Source of the DNA: Dyella_B nitratireducens
Lineage (GTDB): Bacteria > Pseudomonadota > Gammaproteobacteria > Xanthomonadales > Rhodanobacteraceae
DNA length: 64,000 bases
Assembly: GCF_049532905.1 (NCBI RefSeq)
Contig: NZ_CP064032.1
Span: 4,960,001-5,024,000 of the forward strand
Direction of reading: 5' to 3'
Part shown: positions 16,591 through 25,798 of the stretch, in pieces
How positions within the stretch are numbered: the first letter of the stretch is position 1
Layout: each line of letters starts with the position of its first letter
Made by a program: the position numbers and the translations under genes
Notes under the pieces: model-generated
The model's input: the letters and a program-made list of their open reading frames with translations, nothing else
Databases searched by the model: none
Told to the model about the DNA's origin: nothing

Positions 16591-17753
16591 GCGGTAGCCG
16601 GATAAGCGACGCCGTTTACCCACGTCTCGCGCACTACCAGCGCGTCATCCATCACCGCAAAATCCGCTTGATACCCGGCTGCTATCCGGCCATGCGTGCG
16701 TTCCAGCCCAATCCACGCTGCCGGATAGCCGCTAGCCATCCGTGATGCTTCCGCAAGCGGCAAGCCAAGCATCTGCACGGTATGGCGCACGGCGCTCGCC
16801 ATGTCCAAGCCGGAACCCGCCAGCACGCCGGCTTCGTTTTGGCAAATGCCGTCGCGCATGATGATGGTCTGGCCGTTGAGCACGTAGTCGGGGCGGGCGC
16901 TGCCGACGGGCGGCATGGCGTCGGTGACCAGTACGCATTTGCCGCGCTGCTTGGCTGCGATGGCGACGCGCAGCGTCGCGGGATGCACATGGTGGCCGTC
17001 TACGATCAAACCGCACCAGCTATATGGATCGTCCAGCGCGGCACCCACGACACCCGGATCGCGGCTGGCGAGTGGCGTCATGGCGTTGTAGAGATGGGTG
17101 AAGCCGCACACCCCGGCATCCAGCGCGGCGCGTGTGGTGGCGTAATCGGCGGCGGTATGGCCGGCGACGACGACCACGCCGGCGCCAGCCAGGCGTGCGA
17201 TGACCGGCAGCGGTACCTGGTCCGGTGCCAACGTCAGCATCACCGGACCTTTGTGCGGAGCGATCAGCGCTTCGACATCGTCATCATCTGGCAGCCGGAA
17301 CAGGTCGGCGTTGTGAATGCCCTTGCGCGCATTGGCGAGGAAGGGCCCTTCCACGTGGATGCCGAGAATGCCCGGCACGCGCTGCTCGATCGCATCGTCT
17401 ACGGCCTGCAACGCGGCGCGCATGATGTCTGCCGTATCGGTGATCAGCGTAGGCAGCATGCCGGTGGTGCCGAACTGGCGATGCGCTTCGACGATGCCGC
17501 GCAAGGTATCCACGCTGGGATCATCGTTGAACAGCAAGCCACCGCCGCCGTTCACCTGCACGTCGATAAAGCCAGGCAGCAAAAGATGGCCATGCAGATC
17601 GTGTTTCTGCGCATCGGCAAGGCGTGGATCGTCATGCGCAACGATCGCGACGATGCGCTTGCCGCGTACCAGCACAGCCAGGCCTTCGCGGGGGCCGTGG
17701 TCGCCGAGCACGCGGCCGTTGACGAGGGCGATAAGCGGATTCGGAGGCATCAC
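16587..17753 (-). CDS. nagA: N-acetylglucosamine-6-phosphate deacetylase
   Basis: 388 residues, amidohydrolase superfamily; converts GlcNAc-6-P to GlcN-6-P plus acetate. Seen: LLPGFIDVQVNGGGG, where QVNG is the NagA form of the first metal motif, HVEGPFLANARKGIHN near residue 125, VAGHTAADYATT, THLYNAMTPL, GLIVDGHHVHPA, and VTDAMPPVG with the catalytic Asp. It overlaps nagB-II by 4 bp. The last codons are ACC-GCG-TAG, the stop coming from REPIN R4. Confidence 0.95.
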   Translation of the reverse strand: MMPPNPLIALVNGRVLGDHGPREGLAVLVRGKRIVAIVAHDDPRLADAQKHDLHGHLLLPGFIDVQVNGGGGLLFNDDPSVDTLRGIVEAHRQFGTTGMLPTLITDTADIMRAALQAVDDAIEQRVPGILGIHVEGPFLANARKGIHNADLFRLPDDDDVEALIAPHKGPVMLTLAPDQVPLPVIARLAGAGVVVVAGHTAADYATTRAALDAGVCGFTHLYNAMTPLASRDPGVVGAALDDPYSWCGLIVDGHHVHPATLRVAIAAKQRGKCVLVTDAMPPVGSARPDYVLNGQTIIMRDGICQNEAGVLAGSGLDMASAVRHTVQMLGLPLAEASRMASGYPAAWIGLERTHGRIAAGYQADFAVMDDALVVRETWVNGVAYPATA

Positions 17754-18784
17754 ACCGTCTCCGTGACCTTGCGCAGATGCGGTGGTACGTCCGGATCGTA
17801 GCCGCGTGCCAGCGACAAGGCGCTGGCGGCGCGATAGAAACTTTGCACGGCCAGCAGCGGCGTGACGATCGGATCGATGCCGCCAGGCAGCGGCAGTGCA
17901 TCAGGGCCTTGTGCACCAGGCGCCGCCACCCACACGCGTGCACCGCGCGAACGGAATTCGTTGGCGACGGCGAGCGTGTTTTCCAGCGTGCCATCGTCCT
18001 GTGCGAGGAACAGCACCGGAAAGCCTTCGCCCACCAGCGCCATCGGGCCATGCTTCACTTCAGCGGCGCTGAATGCCTCGGCATGCAGACCACAGGTTTC
18101 CTTGAGCTTGAGTGCCGCTTCCAACGCGGCGCCGAAACCGTAGCCACGGCCGACGACGAACAGGTTGTGCACGCCGACCAGCCCTTGCTCCAGCGCGCTC
18201 CAGTCGCCATCCCAGCCGCGGCGCAGATCGTCGGGCAGACGCGCGATCGCGGCATGCAGTTTGTCGTCATTGGACCAATGCGCCGTCAGCTGCAGCACGG
18301 CAGCGAGCGTGGCGAGATAGCTCTTGGTCGCCGCCACGCTGCGTTCGGGGCCGGCGCGCAGCGGAACCACCGTGTCGGCCAGGGCTGCGAGCGGTGAATC
18401 TTCAACGTTCACCAGCGCAATCACGTAAGCACCGGCCTGCTTTGCTGCTTCTGCGCTGCGCAGCAGATCGGGGCTCTTGCCCGATTGCGAAATCGCCACG
18501 AACAGCGCGCCATCGAGCTTGAGGTTCGCATCGTAGATGGACGCGATGGATGGCGACGCGGAGGCGGTGACCAGGTTGAGCCGTGTTTCGAAGACGTATT
18601 TCGCATACGCCGCAGCGTGATCGGAGCTGCCGCGCGCGCAGGTGACGATGAAGCGCGGCGGATTCGCGCGCAGTCGTTCGCCGAGCGCTTTGAGGATCGC
18701 TGCGTTTTGCGTGAGCTGCCGTTCGACGGTAGCGGCGCTTTCCTGCGCCTCGTTGTACATCAGGGTGTCACGAGCGGATTTCAT
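17750..18784 (-). CDS. nagB-II: Glucosamine-6-phosphate deaminase, NagB-II (SIS-domain) type
   Basis: 344 residues with two SIS domains, like the isomerase half of GlmS but lacking the glutaminase domain. Seen: TCARGSSDHAAAYAKYVFE and ISQSGKSPDLLRSAEAAKQAG in domain 1, VGRGYGFGAALEAALKLKETCGLHAEAFSAAEVKHGPMALV in domain 2. This class replaces classical NagB in Shewanella and Xanthomonas GlcNAc pathways and yields fructose-6-phosphate and ammonia. CCGGAG site before ATG. It lies between nagQ and nagA in one operon. Confidence 0.9.
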   Translation of the reverse strand: MKSARDTLMYNEAQESAATVERQLTQNAAILKALGERLRANPPRFIVTCARGSSDHAAAYAKYVFETRLNLVTASASPSIASIYDANLKLDGALFVAISQSGKSPDLLRSAEAAKQAGAYVIALVNVEDSPLAALADTVVPLRAGPERSVAATKSYLATLAAVLQLTAHWSNDDKLHAAIARLPDDLRRGWDGDWSALEQGLVGVHNLFVVGRGYGFGAALEAALKLKETCGLHAEAFSAAEVKHGPMALVGEGFPVLFLAQDDGTLENTLAVANEFRSRGARVWVAAPGAQGPDALPLPGGIDPIVTPLLAVQSFYRAASALSLARGYDPDVPPHLRKVTETV

Positions 18785-18869
18785 GGAAACTCCGGAAAAG
18801 ATAAGACGCAGTAAGCCTTTCCTCTCCCTGTCGGGGGAAAGGATTCAGGTGAGAGATAAGACTGGACGA

Positions 18870-19901
18870 TCAGGTCTGCCGCGGCGGCGCCGTCGATCCG
18901 CGCACCACCAGTTCCGGCATGAAACCTTCGTTGGCCAACTCGTTGCTGTTTTCGTGCTGCAAACCGCTGATCAAGCGCAGCGCCGCATGCCGCCCGATCT
19001 CGCTGGTCGATTGCCGCGCCGTGGTCAGCGCCGGCCACGCCTGCTTGGAGAACGGGCTGTCCTCGAACCCGGCAATGGAAAGATCCCACGGCACATCCAG
19101 GCCCGCCGAACGCGCCGCGGCCAGCACGCCTGCGGCAATCTCGTCGTTGCAGCCGAAGATCGCGGTGGGCGGCTCTTTCAGCGCCAGCAATTTGCGTGCG
19201 CCGCGAAAGCCGTCGTCGAAGGCGTAGCGTCCCGGCAGAATCAGCTTGCGATTGAGCGGAATACCGTAATCCTTCAGCGCATCCGCGTAGCCCTGGTAGC
19301 GCTCCGGACTGGAGCGGTGATGCGGTTCGCCCCACAAAAAACCGATGCGCGTATGCCCGAGTTGGATCAAATGCTCGGTAATCGCATAGGCCGCGTCGTG
19401 GTCGTCCACGTATACGCAGGGCATGCTGTCCTTGGGGTCTTCGCGTGCGGCGATGATGCGCACGAAATCCACATCGTTCGCCTTCAGCGTGGCGAGCAGG
19501 GCGGATTGCTCCGACATCGGCGGCGCCAGGATCAGTCCGGCCAGGCGTGCGCGCTGCACCAGCGAGACCAGTTCCTCCGCCAGGCCCGGCGCGGTCGAAT
19601 CGCAGGGATAGATCTGCAAGCCGAAACCGCGCTCGCGGCAGGCCGACAGCACGCCGTTCTGCATGTCGATCACGTAGTGCGCGTTCGGGTTGTCGTACAC
19701 CAGGCCGATCGCATACGCATGCGAACTGCTGCGCAAGCTGCGTGCGGAAGGATCCGGATGGTAACCAAGCTGCTCGATCGCCCGTTCCACCTTCTCGCGG
19801 GTCTCGGGTCGTACGGCCGCCTCGTGGTTGATGACGCGGGAAACCGTCTTCAACGAAACGCCGGCGTGTTTGGCGACGTCCTTGATGGTGGGGCTGTGCA
19901 A
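18870..19901 (-). CDS. nagQ: LacI-family repressor of the amino-sugar regulon
   Basis: 343 residues. N-terminal helix-turn-helix TIKDVAKHAGVSLKTVSRVINHE and hinge AIEQLGYHPDPSARSLRS, then a periplasmic-binding-protein-like sensor domain (IGLVYDNPNAHYVIDMQNGVL to the C terminus). It is encoded inside the nagP-nagQ-nagB-nagA operon. It probably binds the palindromes TGACARCGYTGTCA-like at 21355 and 21588 and lets go on an amino-sugar phosphate; this is inferred from NagR/NagQ of related bacteria. The symbol follows Xanthomonas usage; nagR is used elsewhere. Confidence 0.85.
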   Translation of the reverse strand: MHSPTIKDVAKHAGVSLKTVSRVINHEAAVRPETREKVERAIEQLGYHPDPSARSLRSSSHAYAIGLVYDNPNAHYVIDMQNGVLSACRERGFGLQIYPCDSTAPGLAEELVSLVQRARLAGLILAPPMSEQSALLATLKANDVDFVRIIAAREDPKDSMPCVYVDDHDAAYAITEHLIQLGHTRIGFLWGEPHHRSSPERYQGYADALKDYGIPLNRKLILPGRYAFDDGFRGARKLLALKEPPTAIFGCNDEIAAGVLAAARSAGLDVPWDLSIAGFEDSPFSKQAWPALTTARQSTSEIGRHAALRLISGLQHENSNELANEGFMPELVVRGSTAPPRQT

Positions 19902-19995
19902 CGAGAGATCCTCCCGGGTATCGGGTGGGCATCGTAGCCCAGTGACCCGGCTTATTGGTGGTGAAAGGGTGTGCGCCTGACTTCACGAAGCCGCC

Positions 19996-21282
19996 TTAAC
20001 CAGCGTGAGTGCCCACGTTGTGGCCGCGCATTCCGTAGTAAAGGATGTAGAGATAGCACGGCACGATGACAATCACGAACGCGAGCTGGAAGTCGATGTA
20101 TTGCTTCAGGTGCACGAACGCCTGCGGCAGCAGCGCCCCGCCGACGATGCCCATGATCAGCACCGCCGAACCCAGCTCGGTATGGCTGCCCAACCCCTTG
20201 ATCGCCAGAGGGAAAATGGCCGGCCACATCATGGCGTTGGCAAAGCCGAGTGCGGCAACAAAGGCCACCGATACATAGCCGTGCGTGACGTAGGCGCCGA
20301 TGGCGAACAGCACGCCGAGCACCGCCGACACAGCCAGATAGCTCTGTTGCGAGATGACGCGCGGAATCAATGCGGAGCCGAGCAGATAACCCGCCAGCAT
20401 CGCCGCCATGGTGTAGGTGGTGAAGTGCGAGGTCACTGCCAGCGGCAGGCCGAAGCCTTGGCCGTAGGTGTTGATGGCATCGCCTGCCATCACTTCCACA
20501 CCGACGTAGAGGAATAGGCAAAGCACACCCAGCCACAGGTGCGGGAAGCTGAAAATGCCGCCTTTGCCATGCCCGATCGAGCGTTCGCTGTTGGCGCCGG
20601 AAGGTTTGATCTCCGGCAGCGAGGAAAGCAGGATCCAGATGGCCAACACCACCAGCATGCCGGCCAGGCTCATATAGGGCCAGAACACGCGTGCGGCAAA
20701 GTCATTGAGCAGGCCTTCGCGCGCCGGACCTTCGGCCATGCCGGTCACCTGGCCCAGAAAGGTATCAATACCCTTCATGACCAGCGCGCCGAATGCCAGC
20801 GGCGCCAGTGCGCCGGCCACTTTGTTGCAGATGCCCATCAGGGCAATGCGCTGCGCAGCACTGTCGATGGGACCAAGAATGCTGATGTAGGGGTTGGAGG
20901 CGGTCTGCAGCAGCGACAAGCCTGCGCCGATCACGAACAAACCGGCGAGTGCACCCGGGTAGATGCGAATGCGCACGAACTCGCCGAACAGCGCCGCACC
21001 GATCGCCATGATGAAAAGACCCAGCACCATGCCTTTTTTCATGCCTGTGCGTTTAAGCACTGCGCCAGCGGGTAACGCGAGTACGAAATAGGAAACGTAG
21101 AACGCAAAGGGGACTAGAAACGCGTTGATGTCGTCCAGCGTGAAAGCCACTTTGACGAACGAAATCAGCGGCCCGTTGAGCCAGGTGAAAAAGCCCATGA
21201 TGAAGAACAACACGCCGATGATCATCATCGGCAACAAGGTCGACGTGCGTGGCGCGTCGGCGGTGTAAGTGGTGGACGACAT
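19996..21282 (-). CDS. nagP: N-acetylglucosamine MFS transporter
   Basis: 428 residues with about 12 membrane helices, of the FucP/NagP branch of the major facilitator superfamily. Seen: MGFFTWLNGPLISFVKVAF, VLALPAGAVLKRTGMKKGM, and LLQTASNPYISILGP, all typical of this branch. ATG 21282 (MSSTTYTADAPR) follows a GGGGAAAG site; the frame extends further upstream without support. It imports GlcNAc across the inner membrane, unphosphorylated, fitting a separate kinase. It is first in its operon and follows the operator-overlapped promoter at 21342-21369. Confidence 0.92.
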   Translation of the reverse strand: MSSTTYTADAPRTSTLLPMMIIGVLFFIMGFFTWLNGPLISFVKVAFTLDDINAFLVPFAFYVSYFVLALPAGAVLKRTGMKKGMVLGLFIMAIGAALFGEFVRIRIYPGALAGLFVIGAGLSLLQTASNPYISILGPIDSAAQRIALMGICNKVAGALAPLAFGALVMKGIDTFLGQVTGMAEGPAREGLLNDFAARVFWPYMSLAGMLVVLAIWILLSSLPEIKPSGANSERSIGHGKGGIFSFPHLWLGVLCLFLYVGVEVMAGDAINTYGQGFGLPLAVTSHFTTYTMAAMLAGYLLGSALIPRVISQQSYLAVSAVLGVLFAIGAYVTHGYVSVAFVAALGFANAMMWPAIFPLAIKGLGSHTELGSAVLIMGIVGGALLPQAFVHLKQYIDFQLAFVIVIVPCYLYILYYGMRGHNVGTHAG

Positions 21283-21341
21283 GTAGCGCTTTCCCCGTGA
21301 CAGAACCCGATGCCGACAACCGACATCACCGTAACGACCTT

Positions 21342-21369
21342 TATTGTCCTCAAGGCACAACGTTGTCAA
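21342..21369 (-). promoter_or_regulatory. nagP promoter overlapped by a NagQ-type operator
   Basis: Minus strand: TTGACA at 21364-21369, 16-nt spacer, ACAATA at 21342-21347. The palindrome GCACAACGTTGTCA at 21355-21368 covers the -35 and spacer; repressor binding there would exclude RNA polymerase. Confidence 0.7.
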
Positions 21370-21587
21370 TCAAAGGCTTTTTGCAGCACCGACAACGTGC
21401 GTCATTTGGCTCCAACGAGCGCCTCGACGTGGTGCGTCGCAGCAGTTGCAAGGATAGGCCATTTGGCCTACATGATTGATCTAAAAATGACCATCTGTCA
21501 AAGGGTTAAAAACTTGCAGATGTAACCATGCGGCATGGCATTTCGCACTGCGGCACAGGTCGCTAGCGTGCTTGTGTTTCCACCTGT

Positions 21588-21601
21588 TGACAGCGTTGTC
21601 A
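21588..21601 (+). promoter_or_regulatory. NagQ-type operator at the glk promoter
   Basis: TGACAGCGTTGTCA, a 14-bp palindrome with one mismatch, sharing half-site CGTTGTCA with the nagP operator. It overlaps a TTGACA at 21587-21592. A possible -10 (CAGACT at 21610) is weak. It lies 92 bp before the glk GTG. The 410-bp gap 21283-21692 holds only these two control sites. Confidence 0.65.
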
Positions 21602-21692
21602 TTCCTGACCAGACTCCGTCACCGAAACGTACCTAGAGGGTTGCCCTGCAAGTTCTGTAGGGGAGGTGCGAAAAAAAGCGTGAGGAGGGGGC

Positions 21693-22724
21693 GTGGCTCA
21701 GGCTGTGGTACATGGCAAGGCGCAATCGGCGTTATCACCGGAACCGGCGTTTCTGGCCGCCGATGTCGGCGGTACGCACGCCCGCATCGGGCTGGTCAGC
21801 CCGCATCCGGATGGCCGTCGCCCCGTGACGGTGCTGGAATACCGCCGCTATGCCTGCGCCGAATGGCCAAGCCTCACCGCGGTGTTGAAGGATTTCGTCG
21901 CACAGCTCAGCGCAGATACGCATGTCGAGCATTGCGCCGTCGCCAGTGCCGGTTATGTGCTCGGCGATGCCATCGTCAACGACAACCTGCCGTGGCCTGT
22001 ATCGATACGCGATATCCGCGAAAGCCTGGGCATTTCCCGTCTTGCCGTCATCAACGATTTTGAGGCGGTTGCCTACGCCACGCAGTTCATGACCCAGGCC
22101 GATACCGTGCCGGTGATCGAAACCAGTGCGCCGCAGGTGCCCGGTCCGGTGCTGGTGATGGGGCCGGGCACGGGTATGGGTTCGGCTGTGCTGTTGCCAG
22201 GCAAGCCGCACGCCACCGTGCTGGCCACCGAAGCAGGGCAGGTTTCATTGGCGCCCGGCAACGAATTGGAAATCGAAATACTGCGCTGGCTGGCGCGCAA
22301 TCGCTCTTACGTTTCTTTCGAGCACGTGTTGTCCGGCCCCGGCCTGCTGAATCTGTACAACGCCATCTGCGCCTTGCGTGGCGTAACGTCAAACCTGCAA
22401 CTGCCGTCCGACGTCACGCGCAACGCCGTGGAGCGCACGGATGCTGCCGCGGTTGAAGCCTTGAACGTGTTCTGCGGATTGCTCGGCAGCTTTGTCGGCG
22501 ATCTCGTGATGCTCTACGGCGCGCGCGGCGGGGTATACCTCGCGGGCGGCATCCTGCCGCAGATACGCGACTTGTTGCTGTCGAGCACGTTCGCCGAGCG
22601 CTATTTCAACAAGGGCGTCATGCGCCCTTTTCTGCAGCAAGTACCTGTTCGACTGATGGAGCATGGCCAGCTCGGCGTGATCGGCGCTGCTGGTTTGTAT
22701 CTGGATGGTCAGCACGCGCACTGA
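21693..22724 (+). CDS. glk: Glucokinase family sugar kinase (probable GlcNAc kinase)
   Basis: 343 residues of the bacterial Glk family. GTG start with a strong AGGAGGGGGC site. Seen: FLAADVGGTHARIGLV (phosphate loop), AVASAGYV, NDFEAVAYA, VMGPGTGMGSAVL, TEAGQVSLAP, and VYLAGGILPQI. As NagP imports free sugar, this kinase probably phosphorylates GlcNAc or glucose to feed NagA or glycolysis; substrate choice is inferred from the operon. Followed 132 bp later by a TonB receptor of the same regulon. Confidence 0.87.
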   Translation: MAQAVVHGKAQSALSPEPAFLAADVGGTHARIGLVSPHPDGRRPVTVLEYRRYACAEWPSLTAVLKDFVAQLSADTHVEHCAVASAGYVLGDAIVNDNLPWPVSIRDIRESLGISRLAVINDFEAVAYATQFMTQADTVPVIETSAPQVPGPVLVMGPGTGMGSAVLLPGKPHATVLATEAGQVSLAPGNELEIEILRWLARNRSYVSFEHVLSGPGLLNLYNAICALRGVTSNLQLPSDVTRNAVERTDAAAVEALNVFCGLLGSFVGDLVMLYGARGGVYLAGGILPQIRDLLLSSTFAERYFNKGVMRPFLQQVPVRLMEHGQLGVIGAAGLYLDGQHAH

Positions 22725-22856
22725 TGTGTGCGTGAGAGATGTAAAGGGTTGAGGAAGTGTTCTGAAACGAACCGGGCGAAAGCCCATACGCCACGCAGTA
22801 CGGACATGCCGCGAACATATTCCGTGCTGAAAAAACGCCTCTGAGGGGAGGAAGCC

Positions 22857-25661
22857 ATGTCACATCGCAAGTCCCTGCTCGCCGCGAGCATTATCGCCGG
22901 CCTATGTTGTCTGTCCGGTGCGTTGCATGCACAGGATACGAGTCAAACCGCAACGACCGGCACCAGCAGCACCAACAACGGTCAGACGGAGCAGCAAGCC
23001 GAACGTGCCAAAAAAGCCCAGGTCACCCAGCTCTCGACGGTGACGGTCACGGGTATCCGCGCCAGCTTGCAGGCATCGATGGATACGAAGCGCAATGCCG
23101 ATGCCATCGTCGATGCGATTACCGCCACGGACATTGGCAAGTTCCCCGCCACCAACGTGGCTGAAGCGCTGGAAGAAGTGCCTGGCGTCACGCTCGACCA
23201 TTCACTCGCCGCGACCCAGCGCGTGAGCATCGATGGCATCGACCCGAGCTTGAACCTCACTTACCTCGACGGCCACCCGGTGGCGCAAGCGCTTTGGTTG
23301 TATGGCGACAGCCCGAATCGCGGCTTCAACTATTCGCTGCTGCCGGCGGAAATCCTGGGCAAGCTGGAAGTCTACAAGAGCCCTGAAGCACGTCTGCCGG
23401 AAGGCAGCCTTGGTGGCTCGGTGTTCATGCACACGGTGCAGCCGCTCGACGTGCCGGCCAACACACTCAGCGGTTCGTTTGGTACGAACTACAACGACAT
23501 GACCGACAAGAACCGTCCGAACGGTTCGGTGTTCTACAGCTGGCACAACGATTCCAAGACCTTCGGCGTCGATGTTTCCGCGCAGCACTATGAGCAGGAC
23601 ACCTCGCGCCAGGGCCAGGAAATTTTCAGCTACACGCCCGTGTCGTCGATCGCGGCGGTGAATCCCGCCATTGCGGCTGAAGTTGCGTCCGGTCAGCTCA
23701 AGGGCTCAGATCAGATGCCGACGGAAATCAACTCCGCCAACTTCCAGCAGATCGAAAAGCGCAACAGCATCCTGGTCAATCTGCAGTACAAGCCGAACGA
23801 GCATTTCGATAGCACGCTCAGCTTGATGTACATGAACGACAATCTGAACAACCTCAACACGTCGTTGTATCCGATTGCCGGTTTCAACTTCGCCGGCATC
23901 TCGCACCTGACTGCCGGTCCCAACGGCATTGTCACTTCCGGTACCCAGGTCGGTACGCCGTGCTACCAGGCAACCTCTTGCACGAGCACTGCCGAGAGCT
24001 TCCAGGACAACGATGCGCGTCATTCATTCATCCGCACCAAGGGTATCGACCTGCGTGCGAACTACTATGGTGACGGCTGGCGCCTTGGTGGGCAGGCTGG
24101 CGTAAGCACATCCGAAAATCACATCAGCCAGGCCTTCAAGGAGCTGTTCTACGGCGGCGGCTTCAACTGGAGCATTCCGAACGGCTTTACGTATACGGAT
24201 CCGTCCACGGCCAACAATCCGAACTACTGGGCCGACAATGATTTCGGCGGCAACATCGGCTACAAGCTGTACAAGGCGCGCGACGAATACGGTCAACTTG
24301 ATTTCAGCAAGGATTTCGACGGCTTCTTCAACGAGTTGCTGGTGGGTGCCCGCTACGCTTCGCACTGGGAAAGCCAGAGTCTGCTGATCTACCGTGGCGT
24401 GCCCAATATGACGCTGAATCAGATCGGCTACGGCGGTCTTACCAATCTGCAGGGTGCATCAGCGATCGGCTTGACGGGCAGCTCGGTACAGCACGTTCAG
24501 ACCTGCGGCTATACCTGCATCTACAACGCCGTGCTCGACAACGGCCCGCTCGTCGCAAACGACCCGGTGGACTACTGGGACAACACCTTCAACGTGCAGC
24601 AGCAGAACACCGCCGTCTATGGCCAGTTGAACTTTGGCAATGACGATCTGCACGGCAACTTCGGTGTGCGTTGGGTGCGGACCAAGATCACCTCGTACGG
24701 CTATTACATTCCCAGCAGTTGCCTGGTGCCAGGTGCGGACGGCAATGTTTCGTGGAATTGCAATTTCGGACCGGGTACCGGTTACGTCGGTCAGACCTCC
24801 ACGCATAACAACTGGCTGCCTGCGTTCAATATCGCGTACAACCTGACGCCGGATGTCATCCTGCGCGGCGCGGCGTCGGAAACCATCGCCTACGCACCTT
24901 ACAACCAGTTGGCGCCCTACTTCGAAGCCAACGACACCACGCTCACCGCCACCGGCGGCAACCCGAACCTCAAGCCTTACCGTTCGCTCAACGCTGATCT
25001 CTCCGCCGAGTGGTATTTCAATCCGCACTCGCTCGTCGCGGTATCCGCCTTCTACAAGAACGTGCTGAACTACGTCGTCAACGCGTCGTCGTTCGAGCAG
25101 CGTGAGAACGGCTCGTGGGGTACGTTCTATCCAGGCCCGATTGGCCAGATGCTGGTCAACAATGGATCATGTAATACGGCGGGCATGTGTACCTACAGCG
25201 TATCGGCTCCTATCAACGGCGGCCGGGCCAAGGTCAGGGGTGGCGCGATCACCTATCAGCAAGCCTTTGGCGATAGCGGCTTTGGCGTTCGTGCCAACTA
25301 CACCTACTCCCTTGCGCGTACCGCCTCGGGTGGCGACCTGCCGTACAACTCCAGGAACTCCTACACGCTGGCGCCGTACTTCGAAATGGGGCCGTATAGC
25401 GCGAGCATCTCCTACAACTACCGCAGCAAGTACTTGGCCGGCGGTTACGTAGCCGGTGCGCCGGACTCCTATACCGGTAGCTACAAGGAACTGGATGCCT
25501 CGGCGGCGTATGCCTTCAACAAGCACTTCTCCGTGTCCTTCGACATGCTGAATCTGCTCAACTCCGTCTACAAGCAATACCTCGGGCCGACCACCGCGAT
25601 GCCGCTTAACGAGTACGTCAGCGGTCGCGAGTTCATGCTCGAAGCGCACTTCAAGATGTAA
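22857..25661 (+). CDS. TonB-dependent receptor, probable chitooligosaccharide uptake
   Basis: 934 residues. AGGGGAGGAA site, signal peptide MSHRKSLLAASIIAGLCCLSGALHA in pieces of the usual n-h-c type, TonB-box region LSTVTVTGIRASLQASMDTK, plug with GKFPATNVAEALEEVPGV (about 95-115) and GSLGGSVFMHT, then a barrel ending EFMLEAHFKM. The features match the xanthomonad and Caulobacter carbohydrate-type receptor family. Its place between glk and two hexosaminidase-type genes suggests chitooligosaccharide uptake across the outer membrane. An intrinsic terminator follows. Confidence 0.88.
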   Translation: MSHRKSLLAASIIAGLCCLSGALHAQDTSQTATTGTSSTNNGQTEQQAERAKKAQVTQLSTVTVTGIRASLQASMDTKRNADAIVDAITATDIGKFPATNVAEALEEVPGVTLDHSLAATQRVSIDGIDPSLNLTYLDGHPVAQALWLYGDSPNRGFNYSLLPAEILGKLEVYKSPEARLPEGSLGGSVFMHTVQPLDVPANTLSGSFGTNYNDMTDKNRPNGSVFYSWHNDSKTFGVDVSAQHYEQDTSRQGQEIFSYTPVSSIAAVNPAIAAEVASGQLKGSDQMPTEINSANFQQIEKRNSILVNLQYKPNEHFDSTLSLMYMNDNLNNLNTSLYPIAGFNFAGISHLTAGPNGIVTSGTQVGTPCYQATSCTSTAESFQDNDARHSFIRTKGIDLRANYYGDGWRLGGQAGVSTSENHISQAFKELFYGGGFNWSIPNGFTYTDPSTANNPNYWADNDFGGNIGYKLYKARDEYGQLDFSKDFDGFFNELLVGARYASHWESQSLLIYRGVPNMTLNQIGYGGLTNLQGASAIGLTGSSVQHVQTCGYTCIYNAVLDNGPLVANDPVDYWDNTFNVQQQNTAVYGQLNFGNDDLHGNFGVRWVRTKITSYGYYIPSSCLVPGADGNVSWNCNFGPGTGYVGQTSTHNNWLPAFNIAYNLTPDVILRGAASETIAYAPYNQLAPYFEANDTTLTATGGNPNLKPYRSLNADLSAEWYFNPHSLVAVSAFYKNVLNYVVNASSFEQRENGSWGTFYPGPIGQMLVNNGSCNTAGMCTYSVSAPINGGRAKVRGGAITYQQAFGDSGFGVRANYTYSLARTASGGDLPYNSRNSYTLAPYFEMGPYSASISYNYRSKYLAGGYVAGAPDSYTGSYKELDASAAYAFNKHFSVSFDMLNLLNSVYKQYLGPTTAMPLNEYVSGREFMLEAHFKM

Positions 25662-25688
25662 CCAGGCCGTTTTCTTCTTCCCCGCCAA

Positions 25689-25724
25689 GGACCTGGTGAT
25701 GGTTTGCCAGGTCCGATTTTTTTT
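25689..25724 (+). terminator. Intrinsic terminator after the TonB receptor
   Basis: Stem GGACCTGG / CCAGGTCC with a 10-nt loop and then GATTTTTTTT. It lies 28 bp after the receptor stop and about 75 bp before the GH9 start, so the hydrolase genes may have their own promoter or depend on read-through. Confidence 0.9.
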
Positions 25725-25798
25725 ACGGGAAGCGCTTGATGCCAAGAAATACTTTCAGCGCCGTGTGCGTTGCGAAGCTGTCTTTCAGGAGTGGCGGA

